Part shown: in pieces, positions 9,437-23,982 of the stretch
Position numbering within the stretch: position 1 is the first letter of the stretch
How the letters are laid out: each line of letters begins with the position of its first letter
Source of the DNA: Serripes groenlandicus
Taxonomy: Eukaryota; Mollusca; Bivalvia; Cardiida; Cardiidae
Reading direction: 5' to 3'
DNA: 64,000 bases
Assembly: GCA_031761405.1 (NCBI GenBank)
Contig: JASEVX010000351.1
Span: forward strand, 1-64,000
Position numbers and translations under genes: made by a program
The notes under the pieces: generated by a model
Seen by the model: the letters and a program-made list of their open reading frames with translations, nothing else
Database searches by the model: none
Told to the model about the DNA's origin: nothing

Positions 9437-11388
9437 GTAATAACACATTATTTGGGAGTCAATAAGAACAATTAATATAGATAAAATTATTTATTTTAAC
9501 TAAATTATGGTATTGGAATATATTTGGCTGCGGCTTCCTATATTTAACATTTATATTATACAATAAAGTTCTATTAAATAATAAACATTAACAAAATAGG
9601 TCGCCTTTAAATTGCATTTGGCCGACCACAAAACCTCCAACAATTGAGGTGAAACAAAACACAAGACCTCCACTTGAGGTACAAATAATTCAAAAAGCCA
9701 CAATATTGGCTTAAATATCAATGTTCAATAAAATATTCCAATCTTTCACAGTTTTAAATTTACACAGTCACTAGAACTTTATAAAATGTTAAAGGCTTTA
9801 TGAAATCAGTACACATGTGTAAGAGACCGATCCTGGGTTAGCAGAAGTACGACTCATCACATATTAATCGCTGAATGCCTTCTGTAAACGGGTGATCCAC
9901 AACCGAGGAAGCCGCGCCGTAGGTTAGAGCAGATACACAAATAATTCCCCCAATAGGTGTAACCAAGTAGTTGAACCTGAAATGAGCGAAAACAAAGCAG
10001 TATCCGAACAATTTAAACACATGATAATGGGAGTGGTGGGTGGGTATTTTAATTAACAAACTTTTAAGAAATGATTTGCAGCCTTCTTTGACGAATTTGA
10101 CCGGAAAAGAACGTTTGCGATGCGTTATGTACACACGTACGTAATACTCTCAAATCAAAGCACTGTAAATACCGATAGGTATATCCCCCAAATAACATCT
10201 GCTATTTATTAGTCATAACAGCCATTATATCATATGTTTTGTTTGTGTGGTTAACATTTAACAATTTCTGTTTTCCCAATATTTATTTAAAATATAACTC
10301 CTCTGCAAATCATTCCAACTGTGGTCATACTCAGGTATATTGTCCTATTTGTATATATCAATGAATGTGGCAATACAACTGCATGTGGTGATAATGCATC
10401 CAGTACTAACACAGAAGGCAGTTATTTTTGTGTCTGTTATGAAGGGTATACTGAGGAATGGAATAGTATGTAAAGGAATAAATGCGTATTTACCTTAATT
10501 ATAAATGTGTACGGTCGTGTATTTACTGTTAAATCTAAATGTGTGCAAGTATGTTCCTGCATTTATCTTAAATATACAAGTGTACAAGTATGATCGCGTA
10601 TTTTCCTTAAAGATACATGTGTTCATTATGTAATTACTGTTAAATATAATTATGTGCAGGTAAAACAGTGCATTTGATGTTAAATATAAATGAAATGAAA
10701 TGAATGATATTGTAATATAAGGCCTCCAGTCCAGGTTGTTGGTGCTTCTGTGGTAGCGTTTTTGGTTGTTGGGGCCAGTTTTTAGCGTGTATGGTTGTTG
10801 GTGCTATTAATACTTAATAGAATGTTGTTAATGAATGTGTATTGATAAAACTTTCTATAAAACCAAACGTTTCTTTTAGAGAAGAATTTTTAAAGCACTG
10901 TTGGAAGGAATAAAATGCTCAAAACGATCAACTTCTCGACGTGTTGATGTTAAAAGTAATCGTTGTGCTTCGTGTGCTAATGTAGTATGTTATTTGAAGA
11001 TTAAGTATTCAGTTTTATATGGTACCATTGTAGTGTTTTTCATTGCACATGCACATATTGTCATTTCATTGCGTTGATTGTGTAATACATAATCGTTCGA
11101 TTTTAAGATTTACTGAGACAGCCCCGTGCATAGGTTTACCTCTGCTATATCAGGATATTATAAGTATGCATCTTTATGGAAATGGCTAATCATATTTGAA
11201 AAGTAACTGTCATTGAAAACGTTAATCTAGAAATAAGTATTTGACTCAACAAAGGCATACAATTCATTAAAAAATAATGACTCAATAATGACGCATTGAA
11301 CTAAAATTAACGATAACGATTATTTCATCTGTACACAATTTATATTAATGATGAAAGCTAATTTACCTATAATCTATTTTATTTAAAG

Positions 11389-11514
11389 ATGTGGATGAGT
11401 GTCTGGACCCACAACTGAATAACTGCAGTACTAACGCCACGTGTACCAATATCGATGGAGGTTTTGAATGTGCATGTAATGATGGATTTAACGGAACAGG
11501 AACAGTTTGTGCAG
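11389..11514 (+). CDS. cbEGF domain exon, U4
   Basis: Consensus exon. Unit 9779-11856 has CGTATTTTCCTT near 10597 (shared with V3) and GATAAAACTTTC near 10844 (shared with V6). Confidence 0.85.
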
Positions 11515-13466
11515 GTAATAACACATTATTTGGGAGTCAATAAGAACAATTAATATAGATAAAATTATTTATTTTAACTAAATTATGGTATTGGAATATA
11601 TTTGGCTGCGGCTTCCTATATTTAACATTTATATTATACAATAAAGTTCTATTAAATAATAAACATTAACAAAATAGGTCGCCTTTAAATTGCATTTGGC
11701 CGACCACAAAACCTCCAACAATTGAGGTGAAACAAAACACAAGACCTCCACTTGAGGTACAAATAATTCAAAAAGCCACAATATTGGCTTAAATATCAAT
11801 GTTCAATAAAATATTCCAATCTTTCACAGTTTTAAATTTACACAGTCACTAGAACTTTATAAAATGTTAAAGGCTTTATGAAATCAGTACACATGTGTAA
11901 GAGACCGATCCTGGGTTAGCAGAAGTACGACTCATCACATATTAATCGCTGAATGCCTTCTGTAAACGGGTGATCCACAACCGAGGAAGCCGCGCCGTAG
12001 GTTAGAGCAGATACACAAATAATTCCCCCAATAGGTGTAACCAAGTAGTTGAACCTGAAATGAGCGAAAACAAAGCAGTATCCGAACAATTTAAACACAT
12101 GATAATGGGAGTGGTGGGTGGGTATTTTAATTAACAAACTTTTAAGAAATGATTTGCAGCCTTCTTTGACGAATTTGACCGGAAAAGAACGTTTGCGATG
12201 CGTTATGTACACACGTACGTAATACTCTCAAATCAAAGCACTGTAAATACCGATAGGTATATCCCCCAAATAACATCTGCTATTTATTAGTCATAACAGC
12301 CATTATATCATATGTTTTGTTTGTGTGGTTAACATTTAACAATTTCTGTTTTCCCAATATTTATTTAAAATATAACTCCTCTGCAAATCATTCCAACTGT
12401 GGTCATACTCAGGTATATTGTCCTATTTGTATATATCAATGAATGTGGCAATACAACTGCATGTGGTGATAATGCATCCAGTACTAACACAGAAGGCAGT
12501 TATTTTTGTGTCTGTTATGAAGGGTATACTGAGGAATGGAATAGTATGTAAAGGAATAAATGCGTATTTACCTTAATTATAAATGTGTACGGTCGTGTAT
12601 TTACTGTTAAATCTAAATGTGTGCAAGTATGTTCCTGCATTTATCTTAAATATACAAGTGTACAAGTATGATCGCGTATTTGCCTTAAAGATACATGTGT
12701 TCATTATGTAATTACTGTTAAATATAATTATGTGCAGGTAAAACAGTGCATTTGATGTTAAATATAAATGAAATGAAATGAATGATATTGTAATATAAGG
12801 CCTCCAGTCCAGGTTGTTGGTGCTTCTGTGGTAGCGTTTTTGGTTGTTGGGGCCAGTTTTTAGCGTGTATGGTTGTTGGTGCTATTAATACTTAATAGAA
12901 TGTTGTTAATGAATGTGTATTGATAAAGCTTTCTATAAAACCAAACGTTTCTTTTAGAGAAGAATTTTTAAAGCACTGTTGGAAGGAATAAAATGCTCAA
13001 AACGATCAACTTCTCGACGTGTTGATGTTAAAAGTAATCGTTGTGCTTCGTGTGCTAATGTAGTATGTTATTTGAAGATTAAGTATTCAGTTTTATATGG
13101 TACCATTGTAGTGTTTTTCATTGCACATGCACATATTGTCATTTCATTGCGTTGATTGTGTAATACATAATCGTTCGATTTTAAGATTTACTGAGACAGC
13201 CCCGTGCATAGGTTTACCTCTGCTATATCAGGATATTATAAGTATGCATCTTTATGGAAATGGCTAATCATATTTGAAAAGTAACTGTCATTGAAAACGT
13301 TAATCTAGAAATAAGTATTTGACTCAACAAAGGCATACAATTCATTAAAAAATAATGACTCAATAATGACGCATTGAACTAAAATTAACGATAACGATTA
13401 TTTCATCTGTACACAATTTATATTAATGATGAAAGCTAATTTACCTATAATCTATTTTATTTAAAG

Positions 13467-13592
13467 ATGTGGATGAGTGTCTGGACCCACAACTGAATAA
13501 CTGCAGTACTAACGCCACGTGTACCAATATCGATGGAGGTTTTGAATGTGCATGTAATGATGGATTTAACGGAACAGGAACAGTTTGTGCAG
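13467..13592 (+). CDS. cbEGF domain exon, U5
   Basis: Consensus exon. Unit 11857-13936 is 2 bp longer than usual because of an extra AT in the loop of the AAGCCA/TGGCTT hairpin near 13860, downstream of the exon. Confidence 0.85.
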
Positions 13593-15546
13593 GTAATAAC
13601 ACATTATTTGGGAGTCAATAAGAACAATTAATATAGATAAAATTATTTATTTTAACTAAATTATGGTATTGGAATATATTTGGCTGCGGCTTCCTATATT
13701 TAACATTTATATTATACAATAAAGTTCTATTAAATAATAAACATTAACAAAATAGGTCGCCTTTAAATTGCATTTGGCCGACCACAAAACCTCCAACAAT
13801 TGAGGTGAAACAAAACACAAGACCTCCACTTGAGGTACAAATAATTCAAAAAGCCACAATATATTGGCTTAAATATCAATGTTCAATAAAATATTCCAAT
13901 CTTTCACAGTTTTAAATTTACACAGTCACTAGAACTTTATAAAATGTTAAAGGCTTTATGAAATCAGTACACATGTGTAAGAGACCGATCCTGGGTTAGC
14001 AGAAGTACGACTCATCACATATTAATCGCTGAATGCCTTCTGTAAACGGGTGATCCACAACCGAGGAAGCCGCGCCGTAGGTTAGAGCAGATACACAAAT
14101 AATTCCCCCAATAGGTGTAACCAAGTAGTTGAACCTGAAATGAGCGAAAACAAAGCAGTATCCGAACAATTTAAACACATGATAATGGGAGTGGTGGGTG
14201 GGTATTTTAATTAACAAACTTTTAAGAAATGATTTGCAGCCTTCTTTGACGAATTTGACCGGAAAAGAACGTTTGCGATGCGTTATGTAGACACGTACGT
14301 AATACTCTCAAATCAAAGCACTGTAAAGACCGATAGGTATATCCCCCAAATAACATCTGCTATTTATTAGTCATAACAGCCATTATATCATATGTTTTGT
14401 TTGTGTGGTTAACATTTAACAATTTCTGTTTTCCCAATATTTATTTAAAATATAACTCCTCTGCAAATCATTCCAACTGTGGTCATACTCAGGTATATTG
14501 TCCTATTTGTATATATCAATGAATGTGGCAATACAACTGCATGTGGTGATAATGCATCCAGTACTAACACAGAAGGCAGTTATTTTTGTGTCTGTTATGA
14601 AGGGTATACTGAGGAATGGAATAGTATGTAAAGGAATAAATGCGTATTTACCTTAATTATAAATGTGTACGGTCGTGTATTTACTGTTAAATCTAAATGT
14701 GTGCAAGTATGTTCCTGCATTTATCTTAAATATACAAGTGTACAAGTATGATCGCGTATTTGCCTTAAAGATACATGTGTTCATTATGTAATTACTGTTA
14801 AATATAATTATGTGCAGGTAAAACAGTGCATTTGATGTTAAATATAAATGAAATGAAATGAATGATATTGTAATATAAGGCCTCCAGTCCAGGTTGTTGG
14901 TGCTTCTGTGGTAGCGTTTTTGGTTGTTGGGGCCAGTTTTTAGCGTGTATGGTTGTTGGTGCTATTAATACTTAATAGAATGTTGTTAATGAATGTGTAT
15001 TGATAAAGCTTTCTATAAAACCAAACGTTTCTTTTAGAGAAGAATTTTTAAAGCACTGTTGGAAGGAATAAAATGCCTAAAACGATCAACTTCTCGACGT
15101 GTTGATGTTAAAAGTAATCGTTGTGCTTCGTGTGCTAATGTAGTATGTTATTTGAAGATTAAGTATTCAGTTTTATATGGTACCATTGTAGTGTTTTTCA
15201 TTGCACATGCACATATTGTCATTTCATTGCGTTGATTGTGTAATACATAATCGTTCGATTTTAAGATTTACTGAGACAGCCCCGTGCATAGGTTTACCTC
15301 TGCTATATCAGAATATTATAAGTATGCATCTTTATGGAAATGGCTAATCATATTTGAAAAGTAACTGTCATTGAAAACGTTAATCTAGAAATAAGTATTT
15401 GACTCAACAAAGGCATACAATTCATTAAAAAATAATGACTCAATAATGACGCATTGAACTAAAATTAACGATAACGATTATTTCATCTGTACACAATTTA
15501 TATTAATGATGAAAGCTAATTTACCTATAATCTATTTTATTTAAAG

Positions 15547-15672
15547 ATGTGGATGAGTGTCTGGACCCACAACTGAATAACTGCAGTACTAACGCCACGT
15601 GTACCAATATCGATGGAGGTTTTGAATGTGCATGTAATGATGGATTTAACGGAACAGGAACAGTTTGTGCAG
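15547..15672 (+). CDS. cbEGF domain exon, U6
   Basis: Consensus exon. Unit 13937-16014 has TATGTAGACAC near 14284, which removes the GTG of the minus-strand frame. It also has GTAAAGACC near 14325, GCCTAAAACG near 15075 and CAGAATATT near 15309. The last two are shared with U8. Confidence 0.85.
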
Positions 15673-17623
15673 GTAATAACACATTATTTGGGAGTCAATA
15701 AGAACAATTAATATAGATAAAATTATTTATTTTAACTAAATTATGGTATTGGAATATATTTGGCTGCGGCTTCCTATATTTAACATTTATATTATACAAT
15801 AAAGTTCTATTAAATAATAAACATTAACAAAATAGGTCGCCTTTAAATTGCATTTGGCCGACCACAAAATCTCCAACAATTGAGGTGAAACAAAACACAA
15901 GACCTCCACTTGAGGTACAAATAATTCAAAAAGCCACAATATTGGCTTAAATATCAATGTTCAATAAAATATTCCAATCTTTCACAGTTTTAAATTTACA
16001 CAGTCACTAGAACTTTATAAAATGTTAAAGGCTTTATGAAATCAGTACACATGTGTAAGAGACCGATCCTGGGTTAGCAGAAGTACGACTCATCACATAT
16101 TAATCGCTGAATGCCTTCTGTAAACGGGTGATCCACAACCGAGGAAGCCGCGCCGTAGGTTAGAGCAGATACACAAATAATTCCCCCAATAGGTGTAACC
16201 AAGTAGTTGAACCTGAAATGAGCGAAAACAAAGCAGTATCCGAACAATTTAAACACATGATAATGGGAGTGGTGGGTGGGTATTTTAATTAACAAACTTT
16301 TAAGAAATGATTTGCAGCCTTCTTTGACGAATTTGACCGGAAAAGAACGTTTGCGATGCGTTATGTACACACGTACGTAATACTCTCAAATCAAAGCACT
16401 GTAAATACCGATAGGTATATCCCCCAAATAACATCTGCTATTTATTAGTCATAACAGCCATTATATCATATGTTTTGTTTGTGTGGTTAACATTTAACAA
16501 TTACTGTTTTCCCAATATTTATTTAAAATATAACTCCTCTGCAAATCATTCCAACTGTGGTCATACTCAGGTATATTGTCCTATTTGTATATATCAATGA
16601 ATGTGGCAATACAACTGCATGTGGTGATAATGCATCCAGTACTAACACAGAAGGCAGTTATTTTTGTGTCTGTTATGAAGGGTATACTGAGGAATGGATT
16701 AGTATGTAAAGGAATAAATGCGTATTTACCTTAATTATAAATGTGTACGGTCGTGTATTTACTGTTAAATCTAAATGTGTGCAAGTATGTTCCTGCATTT
16801 ATCTTAAATATACAAGTGTACAAGTATGATCGCGTATTTGCCTTAAAGATACATGTGTTCATTATGTAATTACTGTTAAATATAATTATGTGCAGGTAAA
16901 ACAGTGCATTTGATGTTAAATATAAATGAAATGAAATGAATGATATTGTAATATAAGGCCTCCAGTCCAGGTTGTTGGTGCTTCTGTGGTAGCGTTTTTG
17001 GTTGTTGGGGCCAGTTTTTAGCGTGTATGGTTGTTGGTGCTATTAATACTTAATAGAATGTTGTTAATGAATGTGTATTGATAAAGCTTTCTATAAAACC
17101 AAACGTTTCTTTTAGAGAAGAATTTTTAAAGCACTGTTGGAAGGAATAAAATGCTCAAAACGATCAACTTCTCGACGTGTTGATGTTAAAAGTAATCGTT
17201 GTGCTTCGTGTGCTAATGTAGTATGTTATTTGAAGATTAAGTATTCAGTTTTATCTGGTACCATTGTAGTGTTTTTCATTGCACATGCACATATTGTCAT
17301 TTCATTGCGTTGATTGTGTAATACATAATCGTTCGATTTTAAGATTTACTGAGACAGCCCCGTGCATAGGTTTACCTCTGCTATATCAGGATATTATAAG
17401 TATGCATCTTTATGGAAATGGCTATTATATTTGAAAAGTAACTGTCATTGAAAACGTTAATCTAGAAATAAGTATTTGACTCAACAAAGGCATACAATTC
17501 ATTAAAAAATAATGACTCAATAATGACGCATTGAACTAAAATTAACGATAACGATTATTTCATCTGTACACAATTTATATTAATGATGAAAGCTAATTTA
17601 CCTATAATCTATTTTATTTAAAG

Positions 17624-17749
17624 ATGTGGATGAGTGTCTGGACCCACAACTGAATAACTGCAGTACTAACGCCACGTGTACCAATATCGATGGAGGTTTT
17701 GAATGTGCATGTAATGATGGATTTAACGGAACAGGAACAGTTTGTGCAG
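17624..17749 (+). CDS. cbEGF domain exon, U7
   Basis: Consensus exon. Unit 16015-18091 is 2077 bp. Its dead EGF exon has an Asn to Ile change (GAATGGATTAG near 16693). TTATCTGG near 17252 and AGATACAATT near 17794 are shared with U10. Confidence 0.85.
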
Positions 17750-19701
17750 GTAATAACACATTATTTGGGAGTCAATAAGAACAATTAATATAGATACAAT
17801 TATTTATTTTAACTAAATTATGGTATTGGAATATATTTGGCTGCGGCTTCCTATATTTAACATTTATATTATACAATAAAGTTCTATTAAATAATAAACA
17901 TTAACAAAATAGGTCGCCTTTAAATTGCATTTGGCCGACCACAAAACCTCCAACAATTGAGGTGAAACAAAACACAAGACCTCCACTTGAGGTACAAATA
18001 ATTCAAAAAGCCACAATATTGGCTTAAATATCAATGTTCAATAAAATATTCCAATCTTTCACAGTTTTAAATTTACACAGTCACTAGAACTTTATAAAAT
18101 GTTAAAGGCTTTATGAAATCAGTACACATGTGTAAGAGACCGATCCTGGGTTAGCAGAAGTACGACTCATCACATATTAATCGCTGAATGCCTTCTGTAA
18201 ACGGGTGATCCACAACCGAGGAAGCCGCGCCGTAGGTTAGAGCAGATACACAAATAATTCCCCCAATAGGTGTAACCAAGTAGTTGAACCTGAAATGAGC
18301 GAAAACAAAGCAGTATCCGAACAATTTAAACACATGATAATGGGAGTGGTGGGTGGGTATTTTAATTAACAAACTTTTAAGAAATGATTTGCAGCCTTCT
18401 TTGACGAATTTGACCGAAAAAGAACGTTTGCGATGCGTTATGTACACACGTACGTAATACTCTCAAATCAAAGCACTGTAAATACCGATAGGTATATCCC
18501 CCAAATAACATCTGCTATTTATTAGTCATAACAGCCATTATATCATATGTTTTGTTTGTGTGGTTAACATTTAACAATTTCTGTTTTCCCAATATTTATT
18601 TAAAATATAACTCCTCTGCAAATCATTCCAACTGTGGTCATACTCAGGTATATTGTCCTATTTGTATATATCAATGAATGTGGCAATACAACTGCATGTG
18701 GTGATAATGCATCCAGTACTAACACAGAAGGCAGTTATTTTTGTGTCTGTTATGAAGGGTATACTGAGAAATGGAATAGTATGTAAAGGAATAAATGCGT
18801 ATTTACCTTAATTATAAATGTGTACGGTCGTGTATTTACTGTTAAATCTAAATGTGTGCAAGTATGTTCCTGCATTTATCTTAAATATACAAGTGTACAA
18901 GTATGATCGCGTATTTGCCTTAAAGATACATGTGTTCATTATGTAATTACTGTTAAATATAATTATGTGCAGGTAAAACAGTGCATTTGATGTTAAATAT
19001 AAATGAAATGAAATGAATGATATTGTAATATAAGGCCTCCAGTCCAGGTTGTTGGTGCTTCTGTGGTAGCGTTTTTGGTTGTTGGGGCCAGTTTTTAGCG
19101 TGTATGGTTGTTGGTGCTATTAATACTTAATAGAATGTTGTTAATGAATGTGTATTGATAAAGCTTTCTATAAAACCAAACGTTTCTTTTAGAGAAGAAT
19201 TTTTAAAGCACTGTTGGAAGGAATAAAATGCCTAAAACGATCAACTTCTCGACGTGTTGATGTTAAAAGTAATCGTTGTGCTTCGTGTGCTAATGTAGTA
19301 TGTTATTTGAAGATTAAGTATTCAGTTTTATATGGTACCATTGTAGTGTTTTTCATTGCACATGCACATATTGTCATTTCATTGCGTTGATTGTGTAATA
19401 CATAATCGTTCGATTTTAAGATTTACTGAGACAGCCCCGTGCATAGGTTTACCTCTGCTATATCAGAATATTATAAGTATGCATCTTTATGGAAATGGCT
19501 AATCATATTTGAAAAGTAACTGTCATTGAAAACGTTAATCTAGAAATAAGTATTTGACTCAACAAAGGCATACAATTCATTAAAAAATAATGACTCAATA
19601 ATGACGCATTGAACTAAAATTAACGATAACGATTATTTCATCTGTACACAATTTATATTAATGATGAAAGCTAATTTACCTATAATCTATTTTATTTAAA
19701 G

Positions 19702-19827
19702 ATGTGGATGAGTGTCTGGACCCACAACTGAATAACTGCAGTACTAACGCCACGTGTACCAATATCGATGGAGGTTTTGAATGTGCATGTAATGATGGAT
19801 TTAACGGAACAGGAACAGTTTGTGCAG
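19702..19827 (+). CDS. cbEGF domain exon, U8
   Basis: Consensus exon. Unit 18092-20169 has ACTGAGAAATGG near 18764 (Glu to Lys in the dead EGF exon), a private GACCGAAAAAG near 18413 and two markers shared with U6. Confidence 0.85.
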
Positions 19828-21778
19828 GTAATAACACATTATTTGGGAGTCAATAAGAACAATTAATATAGATAAAATTATTTATTTTAACTAAATTATG
19901 GTATTGGAATATATTTGGCTGCGGCTTCCTATATTTAACATTTATATTATACAATAAAGTTCTATTAAATAATAAACATTAACAAAATAGGTCGCCTTTA
20001 AATTGCATTTGGCCGACCACAAAACCTCCAACAATTGAGGTGAAACAAAACACAAGACCTCCACTTGAGGTACAAATAATTCAAAAAGCCACAATATTGG
20101 CTTAAATATCAATGTTCAATAAAATATTCCAATCTTTCACAGTTTTAAATTTACACAGTCACTAGAACTTTATAAAATGTTAAAGGCTTTATGAAATCAG
20201 TACACATGTGTAAGAGACCGATCCTGGGTTAGCAGAAGTACGACTCATCACATATTAATCGCCGAATGCCTTCTGTAAACGGGTGATCCACAACCGAGGA
20301 AGCCGCGCCGTAGGTTAGAGCAGATACACAAATAATTCCCCCAATAGGTGTAACCAAGTAGTTGAACCTGAAATGAGCGAAAACAAAGCAGTATCCGAAC
20401 AATTTAAACACATGATAATGGGAGTGGTGGGTGGGTATTTTAATTAACAAACTTTTAAGAAATGATTTGCAGCCTTCTTTGACGAATTTGACCGGAAAAG
20501 AACGTTTGCGATGCGTTATGTACACACGTACGTAATACTCTCAAATCAAAGCACTGTAAATACCGATAGGTATATCCCCCAAATAACATCTGCTATTTAT
20601 TAGTCATAACAGCCATTATATCATATGTTTTGTTTGTGTGGTTAACATTTAACAATTACTGTTTTCCCAATATTTATTTAAAATATAACTCCTCTGCAAA
20701 TCATTCCAACTGTGGTCATACTCAGGTATATTGTCCTATTTGTATATATCAATGAATGTGGCAATACAACTGCATGTGGTGATAATGCATCCAGTACTAA
20801 CACAGAAGGCAGTTATTTTTGTGTCTGTTATGAAGGGTATACTGAGGAATGGAATAGTATGTAAAGGAATAAATGCGTATTTACCTTAATTATAAATGTG
20901 TACGGTCGTGTATTTACTGTTAAATCTAAATGTGTGCAAGTATGTTCCTGCATTTATCTTAAATATACAAGTGTACAAGTATGATCGCGTATTTGCCTTA
21001 AAGATACATGTGTTCATTATGTAATTACTGTTAAATATAATTATGTGCAGGTAAAACAGTGCATTTGATGTTAAATATAAATGAAATGAAATGAATGATA
21101 TTGTAATATAAGGCCTCCAGTCCAGGTTGTTGGTGCTTCTGTGGTAGCGTTTTTGGTTGTTGGGGCCAGTTTTTAGCGTGTATGGTTGTTGGTGCTATTA
21201 ATACTTAATAGAATGTTGTTAATGAATGTGTATTGATAAAGCTTTCTATAAAACCAAACGTTTCTTTTAGAGAAGAATTTTTAAAGCACTGTTGGAAGGA
21301 ATAAAATGCTCAAAACGATCAACTTCTCGACGTGTTGATGTTAAAAGTAATCGTTGTGCTTCGTGTGCTAATGTAGTATGTTATTTGAAGATTAAGTATT
21401 CAGTTTTATATGGTACCATTGTAGTGTTTTTCATTGCACATGCACATATTGTCATTTCATTGCGTTGATTGTGTAATACATAATCGTTCGATTTTAAGAT
21501 TTACTGAGACAGCCCCGTGCATAGGTTTACCTCTGCTATATCAGGATATTATAAGTATGCATCTTTATGGAAATGGCTATTATATTTGAAAAGTAACTGT
21601 CATTGAAAACGTTAATCTAGAAATAAGTATTTTGCTCAACAAAGGCATACAATTCATTAAAAAATAATGACTCAATAATGACGCATTGAACTAAAATTAA
21701 CGATAACGATTATTTCATCTGTACACAATTTATATTAATGATGAAAGCTAATTTACCTATAATCTATTTTATTTAAAG

Positions 21779-21904
21779 ATGTGGATGAGTGTCTGGACCC
21801 ACAACTGAATAACTGCAGTACTAACGCCACGTGTACCAATATCGATGGAGGTTTTGAATGTGCATGTAATGATGGATTTAACGGAACAGGAACAGTTTGT
21901 GCAG
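21779..21904 (+). CDS. cbEGF domain exon, U9
   Basis: Consensus exon. Unit 20170-22246 shows a five-marker haplotype identical to U17: CGCCGAAT, AATTACTG, GCTATTAT, TATTTTGCTC and GAAAGAAAAC. Confidence 0.85.
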
Positions 21905-23856
21905 GTAATAACACATTATTTGGGAGTCAATAAGAACAATTAATATAGATAAAATTATTTATTTTAACTAAATTATGGTATTGGAATATATTTGGCTGCG
22001 GCTTCCTATATTTAACATTTATATTATACAATAAAGTTCTATTAAATAATAAACATTAACAAAATAGGTCGCCTTTAAATTGCATTTGGCCGACCACAAA
22101 ACCTCCAACAATTGAGGTGAAAGAAAACACAAGACCTCCACTTGAGGTACAAATAATTCAAAAAGCCACAATATTGGCTTAAATATCAATGTTCAATAAA
22201 ATATTCCAATCTTTCACAGTTTTAAATTTACACAGTCACTAGAACTTTATAAAATGTTAAAGGCTTTATGAAATCAGTACACATGTGTAAGAGACCGATC
22301 CTGGGTTAGCAGAAGTACGACTCATCACATATTAATCGCTGAATGCCTTCTGTAAACGGGTGATCCACAACCGAGGAAGCCGCGCCGTAGGTTAGAGCAG
22401 ATACACAAATAATTCCCCCAATAGGTGTAACCAAGTAGTTGAACCTGAAATGAGCGAAAACAAAGCAGTATCCGAACAATTTAAACACATGATAATGGGA
22501 GTGGTGGGTGGGTATTTTAATTAACAAACTTTTAAGAAATGATTTGCAGCCTTCTTTGACGAATTTGACCGGAAAAGAACGTTTGCGATGCGTTATGTAC
22601 ACACGTACGTAATACTCTCAAATCAAAGCACTGTAAATACCGATAGGTATATCCCCCAAATAACATCTGCTATTTATTAGTCATAACAGCCATTATATCA
22701 TATGTTTTGTTTGTGTGGTTAACATTTAACAATTTCTGTTTTCCCAATATTTATTTAAAATATAACTCCTCTGCAAATCATTCCAACTGTGGTCATACTC
22801 AGGTATATTGTCCTATTTGTATATATCAATGAATGTGGCAATACAACTGCATGTGGTGATAATGCATCCAGTACTAACACAGAAGGCAGTTATTTTTGTG
22901 TCTGTTATGAAGGGTATACTGAGGAATGGAATAGTATGTAAAGGAATAAATGCGTATTTACCTTAATTATAAATGTGTACGGTCGTGTATTTACTGTTAA
23001 ATCTAAATGTGTGCAAGTATGTTCCTGCATTTATCTTAAATATACAAGTGTACAAGTATGATCGCGTATTTGCCTTAAAGATACATGTGTTCATTATGTA
23101 ATTACTGTTAAATATAATTATGTGCAGGTAAAACAGTGCATTTGATGTTAAATATAAATGAAATGAAATGAATGATATTGTAATATAAGGCCTCCAGTCC
23201 AGGTTGTTGGTGCTTCTGTGGTAGCGTTTTTGGTTGTTGGGGCCAGTTTTTAGCGTGTATGGTTGTTGGTGCTATTAATACTTAATAGAATGTTGTTAAT
23301 GAATGTGTATTGATAAAGCTTTCTATAAAACCAAACGTTTCTTTTAGAGAAGAATTTTTAAAGCACTGTTGGAAGGAATAAAATGCTCAAAACGATCAAC
23401 TTCTCGACGTGTTGATGTTAAAAGTAATCGTTGTGCTTCGTGTGCTAATGTAGTATGTTATTTGAAGATTAAGTATTCAGTTTTATCTGGTACCATTGTA
23501 GTGTTTTTCATTGCACATGCACATATTGTCATTTCATTGCGTTGATTGTGTAATACATAATCGTTCGATTTTAAGATTTACTGAGACAGCCCCGTGCATA
23601 GGTTTACCTCTGCTATATCAGGATATTATAAGTATGCATCTTTATGGAAATGGCTAATCATATTTGAAAAGTAACTGTCATTGAAAACGTTAATCTAGAA
23701 ATAAGTATTTGACTCAACAAAGGCATACAATTCATTAAAAAATAATGACTCAATAATGACGCATTGAACTAAAATTAACGATAACGATTATTTCATCTGT
23801 ACACAATTTATATTAATGATGAAAGATAATTTACCTATAATCTATTTTATTTAAAG

Positions 23857-23982
23857 ATGTGGATGAGTGTCTGGACCCACAACTGAATAACTGCAGTACT
23901 AACGCCACGTGTACCAATATCGATGGAGGTTTTGAATGTGCATGTAATGATGGATTTAACGGAACAGGAACAGTTTGTGCAG
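23857..23982 (+). CDS. cbEGF domain exon, U10
   Basis: Consensus exon. Unit 22247-24324 has the U7-type TTATCTGG and AGATACAATT, plus private GAAAGATAATTT just upstream of the exon and AGTTATATT near 24112. Confidence 0.85.
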